A program made the position numbers and the translations under genes. This document shows, piece by piece, positions 30,141 to 37,542 of a stretch of DNA of 42,750 bases. The notes under the pieces were generated by a model, which saw only the letters and a list, made by a program, of their open reading frames with translations, did no database searches and was not told the origin of the DNA. Origin of the DNA: a virus. Every line of letters starts with the position of its first letter. The stretch's first letter is position 1. The stretch is taken from positions 1 to 42,750 of the IMG/VR virus record IMGVR_UViG_3300027969_000174; one strand, written 5' to 3'.

Positions 30141-30303
30141 TGTTCTTTGTAACATGAACGAAGCCGATATTTGGTCAATGTTGGAGGCCGAACGCTTTGG
30201 CGAGAAGCGGGCGTCTGTATTACAACGCCTACATCAACGCTATAACGTATTACGTGTATCACGCGAACGTATTGAACTTTTAAAGGAAGCGAAGAACCCA
30301 TGA
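30109..30303 (+). CDS. 64-residue small phage protein
   Basis: I take the ATG at 30109, which has AAAGGAGAATTGACC upstream, an excellent ribosome site. The product starts MSKLSWRQLNDVLCNMNEAD, contains IWSMLEAERFGEKRASVLQR and LHQRYNVLRVSRERIELLKE, and ends NP. It is a compact helical protein with several basic residues, perhaps a DNA-binding or regulatory protein. Not recognised. It overlaps the next start (ATGA). Confidence 0.68.
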   Translation: MSKLSWRQLNDVLCNMNEADIWSMLEAERFGEKRASVLQRLHQRYNVLRVSRERIELLKEAKNP

Positions 30304-30509
30304 GCGACCATGACGCTGTAAACCATCCAAAACACTATACAAGCCATCCAAGTGGGGTGGAATGTATCCAGATAACCGAACACATGAGCTTTTGCCTTGG
30401 CAACGCCGTTAAGTACATTTGGCGAGCAGACGAAAAGCATGACGCCATCGAAGATTTACGCAAAGCAAAGTGGTACATAGAGCGAGAGATCGCAAGGAGA
30501 TTGAAATGA
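30300..30509 (+). CDS. DUF3310 family protein
   Basis: A 69-residue protein with the complete DUF3310 signature: VNHPKHYTSHPSGVECIQIT then EHMSFCLGNAVKYIWRADEK and DLRKAKWYIEREI. The family occurs in many phages, including as part of the T7 gp1.7 nucleotide kinase region, and is thought to be associated with nucleotide metabolism; the single domain alone has no proven activity known to me. It is coupled to both neighbours by ATGA overlaps. Confidence 0.88.
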   Translation: MSDHDAVNHPKHYTSHPSGVECIQITEHMSFCLGNAVKYIWRADEKHDAIEDLRKAKWYIEREIARRLK

Positions 30510-30817
30510 AAAAAGTGATAATGATGTTGTTGTTAATTAGCAACAGTGCTATTGCCCAAACAACATACCTATACGGCGCCCAAGGGCAAAGCTTAGGTAC
30601 TGTCATGCAATCAGGCAATACGCAATACTTTTATGGCCCACAAGGTGAAAGCCGTGGCACCGCCATGCAGTCTGGCAATACAACGTATGTATACGGCGCA
30701 CAAGGTCAAGCTGTAGGTACCGTAATGGCACCTGCGTATATACCAATGCCATATACCACGCCCCTCTATAATCCATCATCCATGACACCTATTTATGACT
30801 CGATATTTGGACGATGA
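30506..30817 (+). CDS. secreted protein with three YGxQGxxxGT repeats
   Basis: The ATG at 30506 overlaps the DUF3310 stop. The 103-residue product has a clean signal peptide, MKKVIMMLLLISNSAIAQ, predicted to be cut after A-x-A. Three repeats follow: TYLYGAQGQSLGTVMQSGNT, QYFYGPQGESRGTAMQSGNT, and TYVYGAQGQAVGTVM (residues about 19-75). The rest is Pro/Tyr/Met-rich. The repeat resembles short YGPQG beta-hairpin repeats in host and phage secreted proteins of unknown role. It must act in the host periplasm or cell surface, unusual for a small-gene array of this sort. Confidence 0.75.
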   Translation: MKKVIMMLLLISNSAIAQTTYLYGAQGQSLGTVMQSGNTQYFYGPQGESRGTAMQSGNTTYVYGAQGQAVGTVMAPAYIPMPYTTPLYNPSSMTPIYDSIFGR

Positions 30818-31005
30818 CCCTAAGAACCTGCAATAACTGCCAACAACGTAAAAATAATGCAACTGGCAGCGTAGTAAATAACCCAGGCGGTCTAACTTAC
30901 AAATGGTTTTGCCAAGACTGCACCACGAAAAGGAATCAAAATGAACTCAATAAAAAGATTATGGTTAGTATTAGTCAACCCACCAGCAGCGATGGTTCTT
31001 GCTAA
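30814..31005 (+). CDS. small zinc-ribbon-like protein
   Basis: A 63-residue protein starting MTLRTCNNCQQRKNNATGSV. Two CxxC knuckles, CNNC (6-9) and CQDC (about 33-36), frame a short strand region with NNPGGLTYKWF, typical of a zinc ribbon. The tail after TTKRNQN is less conserved-looking and overlaps the next gene by 65 bases, so the working part is the first 40 residues. The start overlaps the previous stop (ATGA). Confidence 0.66.
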   Translation: MTLRTCNNCQQRKNNATGSVVNNPGGLTYKWFCQDCTTKRNQNELNKKIMVSISQPTSSDGSC

Positions 31006-31135
31006 AAAAGAACTTGAGTCTGCCCGGCGCAGTTATTTAGAGAACAAGACCCATCAGGAGTATTACTCAAACCTATGTTCGTTTGATAGCCAACGGATTA
31101 CACGTCTTGAGAAGTACATAGAGCCAAATGAGTAG
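30941..31135 (+). CDS. small phage protein with hydrophobic N-terminus
   Basis: A 64-residue protein starting MNSIKRLWLVLVNPPAAMVL then AKKELESARRSYLENKTHQE, with an AAAAGGAATCAAA ribosome site. Residues 6-20 are hydrophobic and the rest is a charged helix, giving a short membrane-anchored helical protein, or a simple amphipathic one. The AxKELExARRxYLE...HQEYYxNLxxFxxxRIxRLEKYI pattern is a familiar phage small-protein motif of unknown function. It overlaps the zinc-ribbon gene by 65 bases in another frame. Confidence 0.66.
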   Translation: MNSIKRLWLVLVNPPAAMVLAKKELESARRSYLENKTHQEYYSNLCSFDSQRITRLEKYIEPNE

Positions 31136-31274
31136 TTGGCTAATTATTGTTACAGGAATAATTTATGCGTATATTGCCGTTGAGCAAGGATTCAAAGGTA
31201 ACTTGCCTATGTGTATTTGTTACGCTTGCTATGCTGGCGCTAATGTGGGCCTGTATATGATGGCTACTAAATGA
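31128..31274 (+). CDS. 48-residue two-helix membrane protein
   Basis: ATG at 31128 overlaps the previous gene end by eight bases. The product is MSSWLIIVTGIIYAYIAVEQ followed by GFKGNLPMCICYACYAGANV and GLYMMATK. Two hydrophobic segments (4-18 and 27-44) flank a short polar turn. The pattern WLI..TG..YAY.A.EQ...GN...... is common among small phage membrane proteins of unknown function. Its TGA overlaps the next ATG. Confidence 0.65.
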   Translation: MSSWLIIVTGIIYAYIAVEQGFKGNLPMCICYACYAGANVGLYMMATK

Positions 31275-31390
31275 GCTTTACCATCTATACGCATGATGGC
31301 ATGAAGGTTATTCAATGGTTCTTTAATATAGATGAACTTATTAAAGCAATGTTAAATAACCCCAAAGATAGTTATCACCGAAATTTCTAA
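31271..31390 (+). CDS. 39-residue small protein, last of the plus-strand array
   Basis: ATG at 31271 overlaps the previous TGA (ATGA) and the frame ends at 31390. The product is MSFTIYTHDGMKVIQWFFNI then DELIKAMLNNPKDSYHRNF. No domain is recognised. The coupled start supports translation. It is followed by the gene-free AT-rich gap. Confidence 0.5.
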   Translation: MSFTIYTHDGMKVIQWFFNIDELIKAMLNNPKDSYHRNF

Positions 31391-31731
31391 TGTCCTATTT
31401 TTGCATGACTTTTTATTAAAATTTCATGCAGTTACAAGCGTTTTCAAAATAGGTTAGAAATTTCCCGATAGGGAATAATTGCTTAAAAATGTAGCATATA
31501 TTGTATAAATTTCCCGATAAGGAAACTTTACAATCAATGACCAATACCTTTACAATCCGTTGGCAAAACTTTACAAATACCGACAATATGTACATTTTTT
31601 GCTGATTTTTATACATATAGGTATCAATATGTATACGCAATCAATACTTATAGGTTACAAAGTTATACAAATGTATAACAAAATGTTTAACTAATTACAC
31701 AATTACCGACAATTAGTAACATAAAGGTTAC
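31391..31731. other. AT-rich gene-free gap between converging genes
   Basis: 341 bases between the end of the plus-strand array and the end of the SprT-like gene. They are very AT-rich and contain two related dyads (31462-31475, 31510-31525), three TTTACAA runs near 31527-31580, ACCGACAAT twice, and many TATAC/GTATAC steps. A 74-residue minus frame here looks like AT-rich noise. No clear terminator is visible for either side. It may hold regulatory sites or a second origin-like element. Confidence 0.5.
31458..31525. repeat. two TTTCCCGATA-GGAA dyads
   Basis: AAATTTCCCGATAGGGAAT starts at 31458 and AAATTTCCCGATAAGGAAAC starts at 31508, so the two lie 50 bases apart, near five helical turns. 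Each is a dyad (TTCCC/GGGAA; TTTCC/GGAAA). They look like operator half-sites. Confidence 0.65.
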
Positions 31732-32085
31732 CTATAATTCTAGCGGATCAAGCCCTAATTCATCAGCCACCATTTTGCAGCGGTTTCTAAATGGTTTGCC
31801 ATGCTGCGCCCATTTAGCTCCTTCTTGGCGATGAAAACTCATGTGGATCATTTCGTGAGCTAGTGTGGTGACAACGGTGTAATAATGCCCGCACCGTCCA
31901 GATGAAATGGTAATGGTATGCTCAAAGTCCTCGCCCGTATCGTATAGGTAGGTTCCCATTAGCTCCGGGTCAGATGTAACTACAAAATCAATTTCTTCAG
32001 GTAGTGGCATCTTCCACTTAGTAAATGGATAGCAGCAATACAGAGAAGCGTATAGGTTTTTGACAACCTCTGAGGTTAGCTTCAT
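31732..32085 (-). CDS. SprT-like zinc metalloprotease
   Basis: From the ATG at 32085, two bases after the upstream stop, the product has 117 residues starting MKLTSEVVKNLYASLYCCYP. The zinc site HEMIH is at residues 77-81 (TTLAHEMIHMSFH) and the third ligand is probably H95 in QHGKPFRNRCKMVADELG, the arrangement of SprT/Spartan-type proteases. A longer start at 32106 would need TTG. Spartan-like enzymes cut DNA-bound proteins; phage versions are of unknown target. It shares an operon with the phosphoesterase. Confidence 0.82.
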   Translation of the reverse strand: MKLTSEVVKNLYASLYCCYPFTKWKMPLPEEIDFVVTSDPELMGTYLYDTGEDFEHTITISSGRCGHYYTVVTTLAHEMIHMSFHRQEGAKWAQHGKPFRNRCKMVADELGLDPLEL

Positions 32086-32087
32086 GT

Positions 32088-33065
32088 TTATACGTTGTTT
32101 ATACAACCTCTAAACTCAAATTCACCATTTTGCTCGTCGCTGACCATAATCATCTCTGGCATTAACATCCTGCCCTGGTCAAACGAAAGCATTACAAACC
32201 CGCTACGCCAGTCTTTTGGGCCATCTTCGCAATACTCAAACGTAGGTGACATAGGATCAGCCAAACATCCGGTCTGAACCCCCCACCAGTGACCTTGATA
32301 ATTTGAAATCGGTTGGCAAGCGAGAACGTGCGTATGACCTGTAATAATGTTGGTATTGCCTGCGGCTATCAAATTACTATACCCAGCAGAACGACCGCCT
32401 TTATGCCGATGCTTGATTACCGTATCTTCGCCAATCCAAAAACTCCAACAAGTTTCCCAATTAGGAAAATGGTATTTAAGGCTAAAACCATCTACGCCGC
32501 TGTACTCAGGCACTTTATTAACCAACCAAGCCTCGTAGCGCATATCGTGGTTACCTAGTGTCCATATTAATCGGCAACCAGCAGGTCTTACTTTTTCAAT
32601 TTCATCTAAATGATAACGGCAGGCGTTAAGTTCGTCTAAGACACTAGGCTTCTGATCGTAGTTAATGCTTGGGAAACGGCTTAAAACCTGCCCATCGAAG
32701 GCGTCGCCGTTGCAGATGATCACCTGTGGCTTAAACTCTTTAATCATCACCAAGAGGGCTTTAAACGCCGTGGTGGTGGTATCAGTAAAATGGGCGTCTG
32801 AGAACACTATGACGCGTTTGACCTTATCAACATCAATACCCCTACGGACATTGTGCGCTGCTAAATCTATTTTCTTTTTTTCTTTTTTTGGATCACGCAT
32901 AGAACTATGCGTATCTAAAGTTATCCCGTAGCGTATTTGTAGCGTAGCCCGTCTATTAAGAGCGCTTCTAGGGTTTATACCTAGCTCTTTAGCAACTAGC
33001 GTAGGAGAGCCTAATCGTTTCCAGCACTCTATAAACTTTTTATCTTCTTTTTTAGATATTTGCAT
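32088..33065 (-). CDS. calcineurin-like metallophosphoesterase with N-terminal HTH
   Basis: A 325-residue protein. Residues 8-45 resemble a helix-turn-helix (CWKRLGSPTLVAKELGINPR). The phosphoesterase has all core motifs: FSDAH (88-92), NGDAFD (119-124), LGNHDMR (170-176), a KHRHKGG (218-224) and ITGHTHV (241-247). Family members hydrolyse phosphate mono- or diesters with a two-metal centre. Fusion to an HTH suggests action at or near DNA. The product is co-transcribed with the SprT-like protease and downstream of the lysis genes. Confidence 0.85.
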   Translation of the reverse strand: MQISKKEDKKFIECWKRLGSPTLVAKELGINPRSALNRRATLQIRYGITLDTHSSMRDPKKEKKKIDLAAHNVRRGIDVDKVKRVIVFSDAHFTDTTTTAFKALLVMIKEFKPQVIICNGDAFDGQVLSRFPSINYDQKPSVLDELNACRYHLDEIEKVRPAGCRLIWTLGNHDMRYEAWLVNKVPEYSGVDGFSLKYHFPNWETCWSFWIGEDTVIKHRHKGGRSAGYSNLIAAGNTNIITGHTHVLACQPISNYQGHWWGVQTGCLADPMSPTFEYCEDGPKDWRSGFVMLSFDQGRMLMPEMIMVSDEQNGEFEFRGCINNV

Positions 33066-33116
33066 ATACGCCTAGTAGAATTTTGCCAATTAAATCAGGC
33101 AATTATGACAACTTAG

Positions 33117-33560
33117 TTACGCTACTGTACCACCCGCGTCTTTATAAGCTGTAATTAATTTATCTAGTTTGTTTTCATGCTGACCATAACCAGCGCCAGG
33201 CAATGAAGCCCAGATGTTTTTGACCTTATCAATTGCTACATTGATGTAGCCTTTTTCAATATATTCCAATGCACCGCGTTCTCTAATTTGCTGTATAGCA
33301 ATTAAGTCTTGAGATAAAGGGCTAAAGTTAGGTAGGTTGAGTTGTTTCTTATAAGCGTCGTAATAACGGCTTAAGAGTTGGTATCTCCCCGCCGCCGTGG
33401 ACGCAAGGCCGGGACGAAGCCATACCAATTTTCTAGGATGGTCGTCATAGCTTTCAAATAAAGCCCCACCCACAATGACATTATAACCATTGTCACCCTT
33501 TCCAGCAGTGCCTTCAGACACCGCAATCATATCGAGAAAAGCCTGTAAATTTGGACTCAT
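33117..33560 (-). CDS. endolysin, lambda R-like (transglycosylase-type lysozyme)
   Basis: A 147-residue protein that follows lambda R closely: FLDMIAVSEGTAGKGDNGYN, VIVGGALFESYDDHPRKLVW, STAAGRYQLLSRYYDAYKKQ, SQDLIAIQQIRERGALEYI and IWASLPGAGYGQHENK. The catalytic Glu is E16 in SEGT. Lambda R has 158 residues. It has no signal sequence, so it needs a holin to reach the peptidoglycan. Its ATG overlaps the Rz-like stop (ATGA). Confidence 0.93.
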   Translation of the reverse strand: MSPNLQAFLDMIAVSEGTAGKGDNGYNVIVGGALFESYDDHPRKLVWLRPGLASTAAGRYQLLSRYYDAYKKQLNLPNFSPLSQDLIAIQQIRERGALEYIEKGYINVAIDKVKNIWASLPGAGYGQHENKLDKLITAYKDAGGTVA

Positions 33561-33946
33561 TTGACTTCAAGTTGCTGTCGTAACCAATCTTGCAACGATA
33601 CTAATTGCTGCGTTGTATAGGCGCAAGCAAGTTCAAGGTTGGTGGCTTTTCCATCAATACCGATGGTGGATTTGGTAACGGCGGACATTGAACCGCTACT
33701 GGGTTGGCGCAACCCACCATAAACAGACTTAAGAGCAGACAACTTAGCTTGGTACTCATTTTCAATTCCTTTATTGACTAGCGTTTGTTGCTTGGCAATG
33801 GATTCGTTTTTGGCTTGTTGAACTTTAGCCACCGCTTCAACTTCTGCTTTGAAGGCCACCAAATTCCGATGCTCATAACCCCAGCCCAAAAGCAAACCAG
33901 CCATAAAAATACCTGCCAGAATTGCGATTCGTACATACGAAATCAT
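33557..33946 (-). CDS. Rz-like inner-membrane spanin
   Basis: A 129-residue protein with one N-terminal membrane anchor (residues 4-23, VRIAILAGIFMAGLLLGWGY) and a long periplasmic helix with Lys/Gln/Glu-rich coiled-coil (30-75). It ends with DWLRQQLEVK. Its location between the holin-type gene and the endolysin, and an Rz1 gene embedded in another frame, define it as the inner-membrane spanin. It would pair with Rz1 to fuse the inner and outer membranes at lysis. Confidence 0.88.
   Translation of the reverse strand: MISYVRIAILAGIFMAGLLLGWGYEHRNLVAFKAEVEAVAKVQQAKNESIAKQQTLVNKGIENEYQAKLSALKSVYGGLRQPSSGSMSAVTKSTIGIDGKATNLELACAYTTQQLVSLQDWLRQQLEVK
33601..33759 (-). CDS. Rz1-like outer-membrane lipoprotein spanin, nested inside Rz
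   Basis: In a different frame of the Rz gene, an ATG at 33759 preceded by AAAGGAATTGAAA opens a 52-residue frame ending at 33601. The product starts MSTKLSCLLLSLFMVGCANP, a lipoprotein signal with the modified Cys at position 17, followed by a Pro-rich segment (CPPLPNPPSVLMEKPPTLN). The signal, Pro-richness, length (lambda Rz1 is 60) and nesting are those of Rz1. No other frame explains the good ribosome site within Rz. Confidence 0.88.
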   Translation of the reverse strand: MSTKLSCLLLSLFMVGCANPVAVQCPPLPNPPSVLMEKPPTLNLLAPIQRSN

Positions 33947-34146
33947 TTTGCGGCGAGAGGCTGCGTAGTGACCATTCTTAGCGTTGCTACGATAACGCCG
34001 ATAATAATCATAATTAAGCTGAAGTATTGCGCTGGGATTAGGTCTTTAAGATAAATAGAGTTATCCATCAAAGCCCCAAAAAGCACCAATAAAACAGAAA
34101 ACCACATCGTTTTGGACTTTAACGCGCCCATTATGTTAGCCATCAT
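33943..34146 (-). CDS. holin-like membrane protein
   Basis: A 67-residue protein with two hydrophobic segments, residues 15-28 (MWFSVLLVLFGALMD) and 42-60 (YFSLIMIIIGVIVATLRMV), separated by NSIYLKDLIPAQ, and a short basic N-terminus. Size, topology and position directly upstream of Rz and the endolysin indicate a class II-type holin. The start and stop overlap with both neighbours. Confidence 0.72.
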   Translation of the reverse strand: MMANIMGALKSKTMWFSVLLVLFGALMDNSIYLKDLIPAQYFSLIMIIIGVIVATLRMVTTQPLAAK

Positions 34147-34376
34147 TTATCAGCCTTTTGGTCTAATTTGTCCAAAATACGTTGCAAAGTAGCCTCTAAC
34201 TTATCAAACTTAACGTCTAAATCTACTTTGCGAACATAATTTGTTGGTAACGAAATTTCAATATCTTGAACATCTTGCTTTAATTGCTGAACCGAGTCCC
34301 ATATCTGGCGACACCACCAACCAACGCCGAGAGCTGCGCCAGCACCAAGTAAGTTAAATAAATATTGCCAATCCAT
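34143..34376 (-). CDS. membrane-anchored coiled-coil protein of the lysis cassette
   Basis: A 77-residue protein starting MDWQYLFNLLGAGAALGVGW. Residues 5-22 are a membrane segment; the rest is a charged helix (VQQLKQDVQDIEISL and VKFDKLEATLQRILDKLDQK). It overlaps the holin-like gene and follows the ejection gene by three bases. It could be an accessory holin, antiholin or lysis regulator. I cannot tell which. Confidence 0.66.
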   Translation of the reverse strand: MDWQYLFNLLGAGAALGVGWWCRQIWDSVQQLKQDVQDIEISLPTNYVRKVDLDVKFDKLEATLQRILDKLDQKADK

Positions 34377-34379
34377 GAT

Positions 34380-36356
34380 TTACCTCGCAAGTGCATTTAC
34401 GTTTTGTGATTGCTGGGGTGCTAAAGCATTTGCAGGCATTTCAGGTACTTCTGCTGAAACACCCATAAGGGCTTTTCCAACCGCAGGGTTCTTAGCTACG
34501 GTGTTGATTTTAGCCCAAGTATCAGGATCGCTTATAGCTTTTAGAACTTTAACGCGGTCTTGTCCAGGTAACAATGCAAGCAATTCGTCAAAAGATTTAG
34601 CGCTTTCGCCAGCTTTGGCAATTTCTTTGATAGTTTTTTCACCAACTTTAAGACCTAATACGTCAAGCATCTTATTGGCTGTAGTAGCAATGACGTTAAA
34701 AATGTTAGGCAAACGATAGTTTGGCAATTCGTCTTTAAGCAATTTAGTTGCTAATTGTTGACCAGCAGAAATTTGTTTACCAACAGACGCATCCGTAGCC
34801 AATTGATCTGCTACACCGCGAACTGTTTGCAACTGCTCAGGCGTCAATACTTCAGCCAAAGATTCATAGCGAGGCGCACCTTTACCGCCAGCACGTTTAA
34901 GCATAGCAGTTTCGCCGCGGCCTAATACATTAAGGAATGGGCCAATACGCTCACCGCCGCCTGGCTTCTCCAACACAGACGCCATTTCTTTAAGCACTTG
35001 CGCTTGGTTAACTGGCGCAGATAAATCAGAGAATATAGTTCTAGCTTCTTTATATTCAGGTACTTTAGTTTCAAATACCTTGATGTAGTCGTCTAATAAC
35101 GTACGCGCAGCCATTTGTGTATCACGACCTGCGCCTGTAGATGCAGTAGGGCCATAAGCAACGTCAGATAAAGCACGTCTAATGTAGTGCATAGACTCAC
35201 CAGTTAATTGTGGTAGTTTGCTTTCTACAGGAACCATGATTGGTTTGCCAAATTGGTCGAATTGACCTGGCATTTCCATCATTTGCCCAGCCGTTTTTTG
35301 ACCCATGACAAAAGGACGGCCTTCCATCTTAGCAATATTAGCCGCCGCAGCCAAAGTGCCTTCTGGCATACGAGCTAATACAGCAGATACGTCTTTATCT
35401 AGCGGCACAATTGCTTTATCCGCCGCTTCGTAGAATGGCTTAGACGCATCTCTACGCGCAACAACAGCCGCGTTAAGATCCGGTGTTATTTCTTTGATAG
35501 TAGACATACGCGCAGCTTCATCAGCCAAAGCTTTAGATTCTTGTACGGCAGGCGATGTTCTAGAAATAGTTTTTTGAAGCACTGCTTGAGCGCCTGGGGC
35601 TACAACTTTACCTTGTGCAAGGGCTTGTTGAGCAGTTACGTTATCACCAGCTTTAATAGCTTCTTGTAGCGCATTACGCCCAGCAGCGACGTTTTCGGGT
35701 GTTTCAAATGATTTACGAGCAATCTTAGCTGCCAATTGCTTAGGTAACTGGTTAATGTCAGCAACTTTACCCATGACGGCTGTGCCAGCGTCTACTAACT
35801 TATTAATAGCTTTGCCAGCTACTTGACCGCCAACTTCAAAAGCAGCGCCTTCAGCTACGTTGCCTACCGCACGGTTCATAGCTTGACCACCTGTTTCAGG
35901 TTTAGCCAATCCAAGAGCTACGTCAGCTTTGTTAAGCAATTCTTTAGCAGTAGCATATCCAAGGGCTGAACCAGCCACACCGCCTGTTACAGGGTTAATA
36001 ACTACAGTTGGTGAAGCAATAGCACCAGCACCAGCGCCAAGCACACCACCAGCAACACCACCAAGCATTTCGGCAGTTGGGCCAAGCATTTGACGGGTTT
36101 TTACTAAACCAGCGTACAAGTTAGGACTAGTTTTAGCAAACGCTGGTAATTCAGCACCAACATTAGCGCGGGTTTCAGGTTCAGCAGCTACGGGCGCTGA
36201 TAGACCAAATTTAGCGCGGATAGCACTTTGCGTTTCAAGGTTAGCGTTAGCAAAATTAGGATCTAAAGGCGCAAATTTGTCAAAAATAGCTGCTTTTGTA
36301 GCAGGATTAGCATTAACGTAATTTGGATCCGAAAGGATGTCTTGTAAGCCTGCCAT
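34380..36356 (-). CDS. large ejection / internal virion protein
   Basis: A 658-residue protein. Two tandem 20-residue repeats open it (residues 10-29 DPNYVNANPATKAAIFDKFA; 32-51 DPNFANANLETQSAIRAKFG). A Gly/Ala-rich hydrophobic region (about 98-135) is followed by a long Ala/Lys/Glu helical body. This composition is that of P22 gp16/gp20-type proteins injected ahead of the DNA, the hydrophobic part perhaps serving in envelope crossing. It is in the same position as the partial gene at 1-694 but its N-terminus differs. The C-terminus (KVLKAISDPDTWAKINTVAK) is a helical domain without a recognised enzyme motif. Confidence 0.68.
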   Translation of the reverse strand: MAGLQDILSDPNYVNANPATKAAIFDKFAPLDPNFANANLETQSAIRAKFGLSAPVAAEPETRANVGAELPAFAKTSPNLYAGLVKTRQMLGPTAEMLGGVAGGVLGAGAGAIASPTVVINPVTGGVAGSALGYATAKELLNKADVALGLAKPETGGQAMNRAVGNVAEGAAFEVGGQVAGKAINKLVDAGTAVMGKVADINQLPKQLAAKIARKSFETPENVAAGRNALQEAIKAGDNVTAQQALAQGKVVAPGAQAVLQKTISRTSPAVQESKALADEAARMSTIKEITPDLNAAVVARRDASKPFYEAADKAIVPLDKDVSAVLARMPEGTLAAAANIAKMEGRPFVMGQKTAGQMMEMPGQFDQFGKPIMVPVESKLPQLTGESMHYIRRALSDVAYGPTASTGAGRDTQMAARTLLDDYIKVFETKVPEYKEARTIFSDLSAPVNQAQVLKEMASVLEKPGGGERIGPFLNVLGRGETAMLKRAGGKGAPRYESLAEVLTPEQLQTVRGVADQLATDASVGKQISAGQQLATKLLKDELPNYRLPNIFNVIATTANKMLDVLGLKVGEKTIKEIAKAGESAKSFDELLALLPGQDRVKVLKAISDPDTWAKINTVAKNPAVGKALMGVSAEVPEMPANALAPQQSQNVNALAR

Positions 36357-36369
36357 ATTAGGTTCCTAA

Positions 36370-37533
36370 TTACTTAAGTAAAGGATTGCTTGTATCTACA
36401 CCACCAGCGCTCATTCCTTCGTTTGCCATTACTTCATTAACAAACTGACCTTTACGAGCCTTCATTAAACGCAATACTTCTTTACCAGCTTCTTTACGAA
36501 TTTCGTTTGGTAAGGATGCGTCTGCCAATTGACCTGCCGCTTCTTTGTAAGACGCAGTATCTTTATCAGACTGTGGGCCTTCAAAGCGCGGTACCATCTT
36601 AAGCGCCATATCAGCAATCGGTTTCAATTTAGCAATAGCAATTGCGCCTGGTGTGGCTTTACCAATAATTCCAACGCCAATATCAATTGCACGACCAGCG
36701 CCGCTACCAGTAGATTGGTCAATCAAACCGCCATCTTTAGTGACGCGTTCAAGTTCAGTAATAGCCAAACCAAGGTCTTTACTTTGTTGTTTTTGCAACG
36801 CAGCAGTCTTTTCAAATGTAGCGCTTGGTTTACCAACTTGACCTGGTTTGCCAATAACTTCACCAAAGCGATTAAATTGGGTCACGTTACCTGCCGCGTC
36901 AGTAAGAGTATTGGCTACAACGTCCGGGGCGTATTGCATATCTTGACCACGGCGTGTGGTGGACGCAGAAATATCTTGACCACGCATAGTTGTAGTTGCA
37001 GAAATGTCTTGACCACGGCGTGTAGTTTCTAGTTGAGCGCGTTCTTGGACTTTCATACCCATATCGGTAAAGAATTGCTTACGTTGCGCCGCGTTCATTG
37101 GCATTACTTGTTGAAGTAATGCTTGCGCTTGTGCTTGTGGAAGCTCGCCTTTTAATACGCTATCTTGCAAATGAGCAGTTACGTTCTCATTAGATGGGTT
37201 AAATACTAGATTACCAAACTGTTCACGTTGAATATCTAATTGTTTAGCTTTAGCGTCTAAACCAAGCTTTTTAGCTTCTAGGCCAAGCTTTTCTTGTTCA
37301 CCAAGCGCTTTACCATACGCCAAACCTGTTTTACCGTATTTAATTAATTCAGAACGTGCTTCAGGTTTAGTTAGGTCAGCACTTCTAAGATATTCATTTA
37401 AACGATTTTGTTCTTCAATACCGCGGTTCATCTCGCCAATTTTCATGGCTTCACCAACCGCAGCTAACTGATTAACAGGTAAATCAATGTTAAAAGGTTT
37501 AACTTGAAGGGGGATATTTGGATCAATTGGCAT
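36370..37533 (-). CDS. ejection / internal virion protein (right copy)
   Basis: A 387-residue protein starting MPIDPNIPLQVKPFNIDLPV, homologous to 697-1884 in opening and in the RGQD units: RGQDISATTT, RGQDISASTT and RGQDMQYAPD (about residues 177-205), one more than in the left copy. The rest is helical and diverged, with short insertions and deletions. An AAGGAAT ribosome site precedes the ATG. The role follows from position among ejection genes. Confidence 0.62.
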   Translation of the reverse strand: MPIDPNIPLQVKPFNIDLPVNQLAAVGEAMKIGEMNRGIEEQNRLNEYLRSADLTKPEARSELIKYGKTGLAYGKALGEQEKLGLEAKKLGLDAKAKQLDIQREQFGNLVFNPSNENVTAHLQDSVLKGELPQAQAQALLQQVMPMNAAQRKQFFTDMGMKVQERAQLETTRRGQDISATTTMRGQDISASTTRRGQDMQYAPDVVANTLTDAAGNVTQFNRFGEVIGKPGQVGKPSATFEKTAALQKQQSKDLGLAITELERVTKDGGLIDQSTGSGAGRAIDIGVGIIGKATPGAIAIAKLKPIADMALKMVPRFEGPQSDKDTASYKEAAGQLADASLPNEIRKEAGKEVLRLMKARKGQFVNEVMANEGMSAGGVDTSNPLLK

Positions 37534-37542
37534 ATTTATTCC

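Noticed and set aside
31416-31640. Minus-strand 74-codon frame in the AT-rich gap
   Set aside because: Composition matches AT-rich noise, it has no ribosome site, and it covers the dyads.
33066-33116. TTGCC/GGCAA inverted repeat between endolysin and phosphoesterase genes as terminator
   Set aside because: Only five pairs with a 10-base loop and no T-run.
36529-37032. Plus-strand 167-codon frame opposite the right ejection gene
   Set aside because: Antisense to a supported gene; its repeats mirror the RGQD units.
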